Virus record (IMG/VR): IMGVR_UViG_3300047557_000239
Span: 1-37,885 of that record
Length of the DNA stretch: 37,885 nt
Strand: one strand, 5' to 3'
Source: a virus
Shown here: one piece after another, positions 5,174-13,416 of the stretch
How the letters are laid out: the number at the start of each line of letters is the position of its first letter
How positions within the stretch are numbered: position 1 is the first letter of the stretch
The notes under the pieces: model-generated
The model's input: only the letters and a program-made list of their open reading frames with translations
What the model was told of the DNA's origin: nothing
Databases searched by the model: none
Position numbers and translations under genes: made by a program

Positions 5174-5668
5174 TTAACCGAGCTTGTCGGGGTCGCCGCC
5201 CATGCGGGCGAAAACGTCCATCAGCACGGCCTTCTCGTCCGACCAGTCCGAATCCTTGCCGTCCTCCTCCATCTTGAAGATTCGGTTGATCAGGGTTTTC
5301 AGGTCAGCCAGATTCAGGGCCGCAGGATCGTTCGCACCGGCCACCCGATTCTGGGTGTATTGCTTACCGGCGGCGATCTTGACTCGTTGCCAGTAAACAT
5401 CGATGGAACCCTTGTCCAGTCCACGGGCCGTGAACGCTTCGACAAACTTCACCCGTTCAGCCTTGACCGGGGCGGCGAGCTTGCCCTTCAGGTCAAACCA
5501 CTTGGTTGTCACATAACCCTGGTTGTCGCGCAGGTCGAACGCTTGGTTCAGGCCGACAGCGTATGCGTTGATCAGATTGCCAGTCTTGGCAACGCCTTCG
5601 ACCAGTGCACCGCGCAGGGCATCCAGGGAAACGACGGGGGTCACGGGGGTAACAAAGGTAGCACTCAT
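5174..5668 (-). CDS. Unknown 164-aa early protein
   Basis: This soluble, mostly helical 164-aa protein starts MSATFVTPVTPVVSLDALRG. I chose the ATG at 5668 because GGAGAG precedes it by 8 bases; the in-frame ATG at 5686 lacks a ribosome site. Stretches such as KWFDLKGKLAAPVKAERVKF and DVYWQRVKIAAGKQYTQNR are basic and amphipathic, and the end is acidic (KMEEDGKDSDWSDEK), a mix seen in small nucleic-acid-binding proteins, though I recognise no family. It is a single-gene leftward unit closed by two tandem hairpins. Its upstream region carries a perfect palindrome copy and a G-quadruplex motif. Confidence 0.75.
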   Translation of the reverse strand: MSATFVTPVTPVVSLDALRGALVEGVAKTGNLINAYAVGLNQAFDLRDNQGYVTTKWFDLKGKLAAPVKAERVKFVEAFTARGLDKGSIDVYWQRVKIAAGKQYTQNRVAGANDPAALNLADLKTLINRIFKMEEDGKDSDWSDEKAVLMDVFARMGGDPDKLG

Positions 5669-5804
5669 GCTAGTCTCTCCAAACAACCCGGAATCTGCCG
5701 GGGGTCAGATCGATCAGGCCAGCCCCAATCGATGAATCCACATTAGCAAACCGCACCACGAAATGCAAGTCTACAGTGAACAATAATTCGTAGTACGATC
5801 CGAC

Positions 5805-5818
5805 CTAACAATTGTTAG
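5805..5818. repeat. 14-bp palindrome copy 10 (perfect)
   Basis: CTAACAATTGTTAG is perfectly self-complementary over all 14 bases. It lies 137 bp upstream of the 164-aa gene, next to the G-rich tract. Confidence 0.8.
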
Positions 5819-5823
5819 AAAAA

Positions 5824-5860
5824 CCCGAAAACCCCGACCCCCACCGGCCCCCCACCCCCC
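5824..5860 (-). other. Potential G-quadruplex
   Basis: The minus strand has five G tracts of 6, 6, 5, 4 and 3 bases with loops of 1, 5, 2 and 5, which meets the usual G3+/loop 1-7 rule with one spare tract. The plus strand is the matching C-rich i-motif type. Confidence 0.65.
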
Positions 5861-6050
5861 AAGGGGCAGATCGGAGTCCCAGACAACGCATAAACTGTGA
5901 TCTGCACACTCGATGCTATTTTTTAATTTTGGGTACCCCCCTGTGGTACGGTTTGATATAGGGAACACCCCCCGTCAGGAGTCCCAACCTCCTTTACAAC
6001 CCCACCTATATCTATTACAGTCGGCCCAATTTCGTTGGTGCTCATTCCCG

Positions 6051-6686
6051 ATGATTGAACTGAACCCGACGGGGGACCATCCGGTGCCCTTTGATCTGTC
6101 TGATGAGGTACCCAAAACCCACCGAGACAGCATTGCTGTTGCAGCCAACACTGCAAACCTCATCGAAGAGCTTGGCGGAAGCATCGATTACTCCGACCAA
6201 GACCTGCACACAGCCGCAAACCTCATCAGTGGGGTCGATAAGCCGGTTGTTCCTCGCCACATAACCAGCCCGTCAGAGGCCCGTGCGGTCTCCGAGTTGG
6301 TAAATCGCTTCGATTTCCAGGCATTTGCGGATGCTCAGCAGGCCCGCAACTACATCACCAACAAGCTGCTCCAGATTTCGGACTGCGGCGACCCCAAGTT
6401 GGAGCTAAAAGCCCTGGAACTGCTCGGCAAACACAGCGATATTGGCTTGTTTACTGAGCGCAGCGAGATTACCGTCCATCACAAGAACTCCGAAGACCTT
6501 GAAAACAGCATCAAGGAGCGCATCAAGCGCCTGCTCAATGCGGATGTGGTCGATGTGGAGCCTCTGATTAGTGAATTAGAGGACGAACCTGTACAAAAAA
6601 CCGAAGAAATTGAACAGGTCGAAGGTGACGTGCATACAAATGAGGGTAATGGCGAACATATAGAGGGTAAAGATGGGGGCAATTGA
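6051..6686 (+). CDS. terS: Terminase small subunit
   Basis: This 211-aa protein precedes and overlaps the large terminase gene by 14 bp, the usual place for the DNA-recognition subunit. The segment from about residue 97 (ARNYITNKLLQI...LELKALELLGKHSDIGLF) is typical of small terminases of this phage type. It is followed by a strand and helix (SEITVHH, then ENSIKERIKRLL) and an acidic tail. The small subunit binds the packaging site and presents DNA to the motor. I took the ATG at 6051; the frame stays open upstream to 5913, but that extension does not look phage-like. The ribosome site at 6051 is weak. Confidence 0.75.
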   Translation: MIELNPTGDHPVPFDLSDEVPKTHRDSIAVAANTANLIEELGGSIDYSDQDLHTAANLISGVDKPVVPRHITSPSEARAVSELVNRFDFQAFADAQQARNYITNKLLQISDCGDPKLELKALELLGKHSDIGLFTERSEITVHHKNSEDLENSIKERIKRLLNADVVDVEPLISELEDEPVQKTEEIEQVEGDVHTNEGNGEHIEGKDGGN

Positions 6687-8190
6687 CTCCGTTTCCCTCA
6701 AAGACCTGCCCAAAATCATCGACAAACTGTCGGATACAGACCTGCGCGTGCTTGAAGCGCAGTTGGTGCGCCTAGAGAAGCTCAAAAAGCAGGAGCTTTC
6801 TCAGGAAAAGTTCATCAAGTTTGTAGAGACGGTGTGGCCGACCTTCATTTCTGGGCGTCATCACAAGATCATGGCCAACGCTTTTGAGCGTGTGGCAAAA
6901 GGTGAGCTAAAACGACTCATCATCAACATGCCGCCCCGGCATACCAAGTCAGAATTTGCTTCTTATCTACTCCCCGCGTGGTTTCTGGGGAAGTACCCGC
7001 ACAAGAAAGTGATTCAGACCTCGCACACTGCCGAGTTGGCGGTGGGCTTCGGTCGAAAAGTGCGAAATTTGGTGGATTCCGACATCTACCACTCCATCTT
7101 TCCCAACCTGTCTCTCCAAGCCGACTCCAAAGCAGCCGGGCGGTGGAACACATCCAAGGGTGGTGACTACTTCGCTATCGGTGTGGGCGGTGCGGTGACC
7201 GGTAAGGGTGCCGATCTGCTCATCATTGACGACCCGCACTCTGAACAAGAGGCTGCACTTGCAGCCACCTCACCTGAGATATACGATAAGGTATACGAGT
7301 GGTATACCTCGGGCCCACGGCAGCGTCTCCAGCCGGGGGGAGCTATTGTCATCGTGATGACCCGCTGGGCTCAGCGCGACCTCACCGGGCAGGTGATCAA
7401 AGCCAGTGCGCAGCGAGGTGGTGAGGAGTGGGAGGTCATCGAGTTCCCGGCCATCATGCCCTCGGGCAACCCGCTGTGGCCGGAGTTTTGGTCACTGGAA
7501 GAACTCTCCGCACTCCAAGAAGAACTGCCCAACGCCAAGTGGCAGGCACAGTACCAGCAGAACCCGGTAGGCAACGAAGCTGCCATCGTCAAGCGCGACT
7601 GGTGGCAGTGGTGGGAGAAAGAGGATCCGCCTCCGTGCGAGTACATCCTCCAGACCTGGGACACGGCGTTCGAGAAGCATCAGCGTGCGGACTTCTCCGC
7701 AGGCACCACCTGGGGCGTGTTCAAGAACCCCGAGGACCACGACCAGCCCAACATTATCCTGCTCAACACCTATAAGAAGCGTGTGGAATGGGTGGACTTG
7801 AAGCGTGACGTACTGCGTGAATACAACGAGTGGGAGCCGGACGGTCTGTTGATCGAAAAGAAGGCTACCGGCGCTCCGCTGATCTACGAACTGCGGGCTA
7901 TGGGTATACCCGTGCAGGAATACACGCCATCAAAAGGCCAAGACAAGATCGCCCGTTTGAACTCCGTCAGCGACATAATCGCCTCGGGGAAGGTGTGGGT
8001 ACCACGTACGCGCTGGGCTGAGGAGTTGGTTGATGAAATCGCAGCTTTCCCAGCGGGCGATAACGACGACTTGGTTGACGCCACCACACTGGCCCTGATG
8101 CGATTCAGACAAGGGGGGTTCCTTCGTTTGCCGACCGATGAGCGCGAGGAGCCTAAGTTTTTCCGCCGCCGCAGTGGCGGGTTCTATTAA
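6673..8190 (+). CDS. terL: Terminase large subunit
   Basis: This 505-aa packaging motor has an N-terminal ATPase and a C-terminal nuclease. The Walker A-like motif is NMPPRHTKS (85-93), Walker B is LLIIDDP (182-188), and the coupling motif is VMTRW (228-232). Nuclease metal ligands are likely Asp330 in QTWDTAF, Asp340, Glu395 in LLIEKK and the aspartates of GDNDDLVDA (462-470). The enzyme pumps DNA into the prohead through the portal and cuts concatemers. GAGGG lies just upstream of the ATG. Its length is usual for the family, and all key residues appear to be present. Confidence 0.95.
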   Translation: MGAIDSVSLKDLPKIIDKLSDTDLRVLEAQLVRLEKLKKQELSQEKFIKFVETVWPTFISGRHHKIMANAFERVAKGELKRLIINMPPRHTKSEFASYLLPAWFLGKYPHKKVIQTSHTAELAVGFGRKVRNLVDSDIYHSIFPNLSLQADSKAAGRWNTSKGGDYFAIGVGGAVTGKGADLLIIDDPHSEQEAALAATSPEIYDKVYEWYTSGPRQRLQPGGAIVIVMTRWAQRDLTGQVIKASAQRGGEEWEVIEFPAIMPSGNPLWPEFWSLEELSALQEELPNAKWQAQYQQNPVGNEAAIVKRDWWQWWEKEDPPPCEYILQTWDTAFEKHQRADFSAGTTWGVFKNPEDHDQPNIILLNTYKKRVEWVDLKRDVLREYNEWEPDGLLIEKKATGAPLIYELRAMGIPVQEYTPSKGQDKIARLNSVSDIIASGKVWVPRTRWAEELVDEIAAFPAGDNDDLVDATTLALMRFRQGGFLRLPTDEREEPKFFRRRSGGFY

Positions 8191-8200
8191 GGGTTAAGTT

Positions 8201-10525
8201 ATGGCCACGAATTCTATGGTTCCCGGTATGGATGAACTGCCGGTTGAACTCTTCTCGCAAGAGCCAGCGATTGAAATCGAAGTCGAGAACCCCGACAGCA
8301 TGAGTATCTCTATGGACGGGGTGGAGATCGAGCTTGAGCCCGGTGGGGAGGGTGAGGGGGCTGAAGACTTTGATGCCAACCTTGCCGACCACATGGACGA
8401 GGGCGAGTTGCAGTCGCTTGCCTCTGATCTGATGGGCGACGTGGACGGTGACGTTGCCAGTCGCAAAGACTGGGTCGAGATGTTCGTCAAAGGACTGGAA
8501 GTCCTGGGCATGAAGTATGAGGAGCGCACCGAGCCGTGGAACGGCGCGTGTGGCGTGTACTCCACCATCCTGACTGAAGCGGCTGTGCGCTTCCAGTCTG
8601 ACACCATCATCGAGACTTTCCCCGCGATGGGGCCCGTCAAGACCGAGATCATCGGTGCCATCGACCGCCTGAAGGAAGAAGCTGCCGAGCGGGTTCGTGA
8701 CGACATGAACTATCAGCTTACCGAGGTGATGCCTGAGTATCGCCCGGAGCACGAGCGCATGTTGTACTCACTGGGCTTGGCAGGCGCTGCGTTCAAGAAG
8801 GTCTACTACGACCCGAGCCTTGGCCGTCAGATTGCGGTGTTTATCCCGGCTGAAGACATCATCATGCCGTATGGGTCGTCGAGCATCATCAGTGCCGAGC
8901 GCGTGACACACACCATGCGCAAGACCAAGAACGACATCCGCAAGTTGCAGGTTGAGGGGTTCTACCGCGACATCGACCTGGGCGATCCAGTCAACATCCA
9001 CAGCGACGTGGAGAAGAAGAAAGCCGAGGAGCAAGGGTACAACCTCACCGACGACGACCGCTACCAAGTGTGCGAGATCCACGTTGACCGGTACATTGAG
9101 AGCGATCCGCTCAAGGACGAGGATGAGATCGCACTGCCGTATGTGATCACTATCGAGAAGGGGACCAACCATGTCCTTGCCATCCGCCGCAACTGGAACG
9201 ACGACGACCCCAAGCGACTCAAGCGACAGCACTTCGTTCAGTACACTTATATCCCTGGCTTTGGTGCTTACGGCCTTGGTCTTATTCATCTTATTGGTGG
9301 TTACGCTCGTGCTGGTACCTCCCTTATTCGCCAGTTGGTTGACGCAGGCACGCTCAGTAATCTTCCCGGCGGTCTCAAATCTCGGGGTCTGAGAATCAAG
9401 GGGGACGACACCCCCATCGCCCCTGGCGAGTTCCGCGATGTAGACGTGCCTTCGGGCAGCGTGCGTGACAACATCATGCCCCTGCCGTACAAGGAGCCGA
9501 GCCAGACTCTGCTTGCTCTACTTAATCAGATCACGGAAGAAGGTCGCCGACTAGGATCTATTTCCGAGATGAAAGTCTCGGATATGTCTGCGCAAGCACC
9601 TGTAGGCACGACGCTGGCCCTCTTGGAGCGCCAGTTGAAGCTGATGAGTGCGGTGCAGGCTCGCGTGCACTTCGCCATGAAGCAGGAGTTCAAGCTCCTG
9701 AAGGCCATCATCCGGGACTACACCCCGAGCGAGTACGACTACGAGCCCGTTGAAGGCTCGCGCAAGGCCAAGCAGGAAGACTACGACATGGTGGAGGTCA
9801 TCCCCGTGTCGGATCCCAACAGCGCCACGATGGCTCAGCGGATCATGCAGTATCAGGCTGCGATCCAGTTGGCTCAAGGCGCTCCGCAGATCTACGACCT
9901 GCCGCAGTTGCACCGCCAGATGCTTGAGGTGTTGGGCATCAAGAACGCCGACAAGCTCGTGCCGATTGATGACGACATGACTCCGAAGAATCCCGTGTCT
10001 GAGAACATGGCGTTCCTCAAGGGCGAGCCGACCAAGGCGTTCATCTATCAGGACCACGACGCCCACATTGCTACGCACATGATGTTCATCCAGAACCCGC
10101 AGATAGCGCAGATGATGGGGCAGAACCCGATGGCTCAGCAGATGCAAGCCGCAGTCATGGCACACGTCGCCGAGCACATGGGCTTCCAGTATCGCAAGCA
10201 GATCGAAGAGCAGCTTGGTGTTCCGCTGCCCCCGCCCAACGAGCCGCTGCCTGAGGACGTGGAGGTGCAGTTGTCTCGTCTGGTGGCTCAGGCCGCAGTG
10301 CAGCTTACTCAGCAAGCGCAGGCGATGGCGCAGCAGCAACAGGCTCAGCAGGCCGCACAAGATCCGCTGGTTCAGATGCAGCAGGCCGAGTTGCAGATCA
10401 AGCAGCAGGAAGCCGCGACCAAAGCCAAGAAGGTCGATGCAGACATCATGTTGAAACAAGAAGACTTGAAGCTGCGTGCGGCTGAAGTCATGGCCCGTGC
10501 GATGCGTGGAGGTGGTAACCGGTGA
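8201..10525 (+). CDS. Portal protein (P22-like)
   Basis: This 774-aa protein follows the large terminase and has the size and order of P22-type portals. The acidic N-terminal 75 residues are probably flexible. The wing/stem core contains ERTEPWNGACGVYSTILTEA and a conserved LYSLGLAGAAFKKVYYDPS stretch. The C-terminal 100 residues are Gln/Ala-rich and helical (QQAQAMAQQQQAQQAAQ), as expected for the long barrel of P22-like portals. A ring of twelve subunits forms the DNA channel, docks the terminase and later joins the tail. Its stop overlaps the next start as GTGA. Confidence 0.9.
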   Translation: MATNSMVPGMDELPVELFSQEPAIEIEVENPDSMSISMDGVEIELEPGGEGEGAEDFDANLADHMDEGELQSLASDLMGDVDGDVASRKDWVEMFVKGLEVLGMKYEERTEPWNGACGVYSTILTEAAVRFQSDTIIETFPAMGPVKTEIIGAIDRLKEEAAERVRDDMNYQLTEVMPEYRPEHERMLYSLGLAGAAFKKVYYDPSLGRQIAVFIPAEDIIMPYGSSSIISAERVTHTMRKTKNDIRKLQVEGFYRDIDLGDPVNIHSDVEKKKAEEQGYNLTDDDRYQVCEIHVDRYIESDPLKDEDEIALPYVITIEKGTNHVLAIRRNWNDDDPKRLKRQHFVQYTYIPGFGAYGLGLIHLIGGYARAGTSLIRQLVDAGTLSNLPGGLKSRGLRIKGDDTPIAPGEFRDVDVPSGSVRDNIMPLPYKEPSQTLLALLNQITEEGRRLGSISEMKVSDMSAQAPVGTTLALLERQLKLMSAVQARVHFAMKQEFKLLKAIIRDYTPSEYDYEPVEGSRKAKQEDYDMVEVIPVSDPNSATMAQRIMQYQAAIQLAQGAPQIYDLPQLHRQMLEVLGIKNADKLVPIDDDMTPKNPVSENMAFLKGEPTKAFIYQDHDAHIATHMMFIQNPQIAQMMGQNPMAQQMQAAVMAHVAEHMGFQYRKQIEEQLGVPLPPPNEPLPEDVEVQLSRLVAQAAVQLTQQAQAMAQQQQAQQAAQDPLVQMQQAELQIKQQEAATKAKKVDADIMLKQEDLKLRAAEVMARAMRGGGNR

Positions 10526-11469
10526 GCAAAATCTTCGTCAGCCTTGCGTCCTACTGCGACGCGCTTCTGAAAAACACCATTCAGAACGCATACGACAACG
10601 CTTGCTTTCCTGACCGTCTGGTCTTCGGTGTTGTCGAACAGGCCCCTAGCAGTTCAATTACTGAACTGCCTGAGCACATCCAGAAGCAGATCAAGTACGT
10701 TCTGTTGGACCCGGTTCAGTCTAGGGGCGTGTGTTGGGCGCGATCAATCGTGCAGTCTCTGTACGCTGACGAAGATTGGTTCTTGCAGGTAGACGCGCAT
10801 ACGCTGTTTGATCCGCACTGGGACGTTCAGCTTATTGCTTCGTGGATGGACTGCTTGAAACAGGCTCGCAAGCCGTTCATGTCTTCGTTCCTTCACTCGT
10901 TTGTAGTTGAAAACGGCGAGTTCAAGAAGAACAAGTACACCGACCACATCATTGCCAACACCGTCATGCGTGACGTTACGTTTGGCAAGACTTTGGCTGA
11001 CTTGGCGTTCAACGCTGTCTTTACTGAGAGTTCTGTGCCTGTGCACGGCTTCCATGCCGCAGCGGGCTTTATCTTCGCTCCGGGTTCGTTCGTCTACGAG
11101 ATTCCGTACGACCCGCACATGTACTTCTACGGCGAAGAGCACTCCTTGTCTTTGCGTGCGTTTACGCACGGGTGGGACATATTTCACCCCCCTAAGTTGC
11201 CTCTCTACCATTACTACTACGACCCCAATATGGAGATCAAGCGTCCCCATCACTGGGGCGATTACGACGCCAAACGTAGTGACAAGTGGTGGGAGTTGGA
11301 CGAACGCGCAAAGCTCCGGTTTGAAAAGCTAGTTTCCGGAGCTTCGCTTGGTGTGTACAGCCTTGGTGATGCACGCACCGTTGAAGACTACGCCAAGTTC
11401 AGCGGTATTGACTATATCAACCGCGCTGTTGACCCAAAGGCTTATGTTGGCCCTTGGCATAAGGAGTGA
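10522..11469 (+). CDS. GlcNAc-transferase-like glycosyltransferase
   Basis: This 315-aa protein resembles the GlcNAc family (PF11397, related to Skp1-hydroxyproline GlcNAc transferases). It has an N-terminal Rossmann-like start (SKIFVSLASYCD), SRGVCWARSI (67-76), a metal-binding DxH in VDAHTLF (90-96), GFIFAPG (182-188), and the acidic YGEEHSLSLRAFTHGWDIF (203-221). Such enzymes move a sugar from a nucleotide-sugar donor to a protein or glycan. The gene uses GTG in a GTGA overlap with the portal stop, with GGAGG upstream, so it is co-translated with head genes. Modification of a virion protein or host surface is a reasonable inference; the acceptor is unknown. Confidence 0.7.
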   Translation: MSKIFVSLASYCDALLKNTIQNAYDNACFPDRLVFGVVEQAPSSSITELPEHIQKQIKYVLLDPVQSRGVCWARSIVQSLYADEDWFLQVDAHTLFDPHWDVQLIASWMDCLKQARKPFMSSFLHSFVVENGEFKKNKYTDHIIANTVMRDVTFGKTLADLAFNAVFTESSVPVHGFHAAAGFIFAPGSFVYEIPYDPHMYFYGEEHSLSLRAFTHGWDIFHPPKLPLYHYYYDPNMEIKRPHHWGDYDAKRSDKWWELDERAKLRFEKLVSGASLGVYSLGDARTVEDYAKFSGIDYINRAVDPKAYVGPWHKE

Positions 11470-11471
11470 TC

Positions 11472-11669
11472 ATGGCAGCTACTGTCTTCTCCGTAATCCT
11501 CAAAGAGATAGAAGAAAAGCAGAAATCCTTGGCCGACGCTCTTGCTTCAGGCGGGGCTAAGGATCATGCGGAATACAAGTTCATGTGCGGCGAAATCCGG
11601 GGTCTTTCGTTTGCGCATTCCTATGTAACTGACCTCGTGCGACGAATGGAGCAAGACGACGATGAGTGA
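11472..11669 (+). CDS. Small conserved phage protein, 65 aa
   Basis: This 65-aa helical protein (MAATVFSVILKEIEEKQKSL; EYKFMCGEIRGLSFAHSYV; acidic end DDDE) resembles short proteins often found after the portal gene in related phages. The ATG at 11472 has AAGGAG 5 bases upstream. Its stop overlaps the start of the co-chaperonin gene by 8 bases. It may be a small head or portal cofactor; no function is known to me. Confidence 0.7.
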   Translation: MAATVFSVILKEIEEKQKSLADALASGGAKDHAEYKFMCGEIRGLSFAHSYVTDLVRRMEQDDDE

Positions 11670-12063
11670 ACTACTTGTAAGCCAGGACGGCGAAACCGCA
11701 ACAACTCTGCCTGCTACGGCAGAGGAAAAGGCTCGCCAAGTCCCGGACCCTTCCACCTTTCACCTCCTGTGCGTTCTCCCGGAGATTGACGAACAGTACG
11801 AAAGCGGCCTCGTGAAAGCGGGCCAGACGATGCACTTTGAAGAAGTGCTGTCGCCCGTTCTGTTTGTCGTCAAGATGGGCCCGGACGCTTACAAGGACGA
11901 GAAACGCTTCCCGAGCGGTCCCTCGTGCAAGGTAGGTGATTTTGTGTTGGTTCGCCCCAACACTGGCACCCGGATCAAGATTCACGGCAAAGAGTTTCGG
12001 ATCATCAACGACGATTCTGTGGAAGCCGTGGTGGAAGATCCGCGCGGTATCTCACGGGCATAA
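11662..12063 (+). CDS. GroES-like co-chaperonin
   Basis: Residues from about 62 to 128 of this 133-aa protein have the cpn10 pattern: SPVLFVVKMGPDAY, then CKVGDFVLVRPNTGT, then KIHGKEFRIINDDSVEAVVE. This matches the GroES beta-barrel ending in an I-x-A-V-V-E strand. The N-terminal 60 residues are extra relative to GroES and include a possible short strand (FHLLCVLPEI). Phage co-chaperonins such as T4 gp31 cap host GroEL to help fold the capsid protein. The gene lies upstream of scaffold and capsid genes, which suits that role. I infer the GroEL interaction from the fold only. Confidence 0.75.
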   Translation: MSELLVSQDGETATTLPATAEEKARQVPDPSTFHLLCVLPEIDEQYESGLVKAGQTMHFEEVLSPVLFVVKMGPDAYKDEKRFPSGPSCKVGDFVLVRPNTGTRIKIHGKEFRIINDDSVEAVVEDPRGISRA

Positions 12064-12072
12064 GGAGGATTT

Positions 12073-12477
12073 ATGCAGCGTATAAACAGCCCCCGCACCG
12101 ACGACGGTGCCATCGAACAAGAGATCCGCGCCAAGGGTCTGACCGCCCCGCGCATCACCCCATCCGACATCGAGGCGAACATCGCCAGCGAGCACTACTT
12201 CACGGCCCGTGACGGTCGTCGCGGCGCGCTCCACGAGGAGACCTACGTAGGCCGGGAGCAACCGGCAGCAGACAACTCGGACCTGCTACCCCTGGAACTG
12301 CTCACCTTCTGCGTGCTGGTCCTACGCAACGGATTCACCGTCACCGGTGAGAGCGCGTGCGCCAGCCCCGAGAACTTCGACGCTGAGATCGGCCGCAAGA
12401 TCGCCCGGCAGAACGCGGTCAACAAGGTGTGGCCGCTGATGGGTTATGCACTGAAGGAGAAACTCAATGCCGCTTGA
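12073..12477 (+). CDS. Phage gp49/Sf6 gp66 family protein
   Basis: This 134-aa protein fits the N4 gp49/Sf6 gene 66 family (PF13876). Hallmarks are ITPSDIEANI (28-37), a Tyr-Phe, then LLTFCVLVLRNGFTVTGES, SPENFDAEIGRKIARQNAVN and a WPLMGYALKEKL end. The family is widespread in phages and its function is poorly defined. AAGGAGGA precedes the ATG, one of the strongest ribosome sites in the window, which suggests high expression. The end overlaps the scaffold start by 11 bases. Confidence 0.85.
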   Translation: MQRINSPRTDDGAIEQEIRAKGLTAPRITPSDIEANIASEHYFTARDGRRGALHEETYVGREQPAADNSDLLPLELLTFCVLVLRNGFTVTGESACASPENFDAEIGRKIARQNAVNKVWPLMGYALKEKLNAA

Positions 12478-13414
12478 TAAAGAAGCATTCAAGTTCCCTG
12501 ACGAGAAAGCACCTGCCGAAGAGGAAAAGGTGGAGTTTTCCGTCGAGGACGACGAGAAGCCTGAAGTAGAAGTTGTGGACGACACGCCCGAAGAGGATCG
12601 TGGCCGTGCCCCGATGAAGGAACCTCCGAAAGACTTTGCCGACGATGAATTGGCTAAGTACGACGAGGGTGTCCGTAAGCGGATTAAGCACTTCACCAAG
12701 GGTTATCACGAAGAGCGCCGGGCAAAAGAAGCTGCTCTTCGGGAGAAAGAAGAGGCCATTCGCGCCGCTCAGGCTATTGCTGAGGAGAACAAGAAACTCA
12801 AAGGTTCTCTCTCGCAAGGTCAGCAAGCTCTTCTTGAGCAGGCTAAAAGGGTGGTTGCCACTGAGGTGGAAAACGCCAAGAAAAAATACAAGGAGGCGTA
12901 CGAATCAGGTGATGCCGACGCCCTTGTAGCGGCTCAAGAAGAACTCACGACGGCCAAAATGAAGGCCGAGCGCGTGAACAATTTTAAGCCTGCCCCTGTA
13001 CAAGAGGAAAAACCTGTTGTACAAACTGAGCAAAATGTTGTCGCACCGCAGCCGGATACCCGTGCTTTGGAGTGGCAGCGCGAGAATCAGTGGTTTGGTT
13101 CAGACGAAGAGATGACCGGCTTTGCGCTTGCTCTGCATAACAAGCTGATCAAATCTGGGGTAGACCCGTCGTCTGATGAGTATTACGAGCGCGTCAACGC
13201 TCGGATGCGGCAAGTGTTTCCCGATGCGTTTGAGTCGGAGAAACAGACGAATGCGCCCACTTCGTCCCGTAAATCAAACGTCGTCGCCCCGGCGACTCGT
13301 AGCACAGCGCCCAAGAAAATCGTGCTGACGAAGTCACAGGTCGAAATCGCCAAGCGGCTTGGTGTTCCTCTGGAACTCTATGCTCGTAAGGTTGCGGAAG
13401 GAATGAGGAAATAA
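12467..13414 (+). CDS. Scaffolding protein
   Basis: This 315-aa protein is very acidic at the N-terminus, has a long charged coiled coil in the middle (about residues 80-175, with EERRAKEAALREKEEAIRAA) and a basic C-terminal helix (KSQVEIAKRLGVPLELYARK). This is the usual form of a capsid scaffold, whose C-terminal basic helix binds the shell protein and which leaves before or during packaging. Its place between portal and major capsid genes supports the call. AAGGAG precedes the ATG. Confidence 0.8.
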   Translation: MPLDKEAFKFPDEKAPAEEEKVEFSVEDDEKPEVEVVDDTPEEDRGRAPMKEPPKDFADDELAKYDEGVRKRIKHFTKGYHEERRAKEAALREKEEAIRAAQAIAEENKKLKGSLSQGQQALLEQAKRVVATEVENAKKKYKEAYESGDADALVAAQEELTTAKMKAERVNNFKPAPVQEEKPVVQTEQNVVAPQPDTRALEWQRENQWFGSDEEMTGFALALHNKLIKSGVDPSSDEYYERVNARMRQVFPDAFESEKQTNAPTSSRKSNVVAPATRSTAPKKIVLTKSQVEIAKRLGVPLELYARKVAEGMRK

Positions 13415-13416
13415 TC

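Larger units (their letters stand above)
5669..6050. promoter_or_regulatory. Divergent intergenic switch region
   Basis: About 380 bp separate the leftward 164-aa gene from the rightward packaging and virion genes. It contains palindrome copy 10, the G-quadruplex motif and an AT-rich patch (5911-5931). Promoters for both directions should lie here, but I could not identify a convincing -35/-10 pair. A phage-specific sigma factor or activator may be involved. Confidence 0.5.

Noticed and set aside
5911-5965. Late promoter before the small terminase
   Set aside because: AT-rich patch and GATATA present, but no pair at proper spacing; not strong enough to annotate.
5913-6050. Upstream extension of the small terminase
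   Set aside because: The added 46 residues look like translated intergenic DNA; the family-like sequence starts at 6051.
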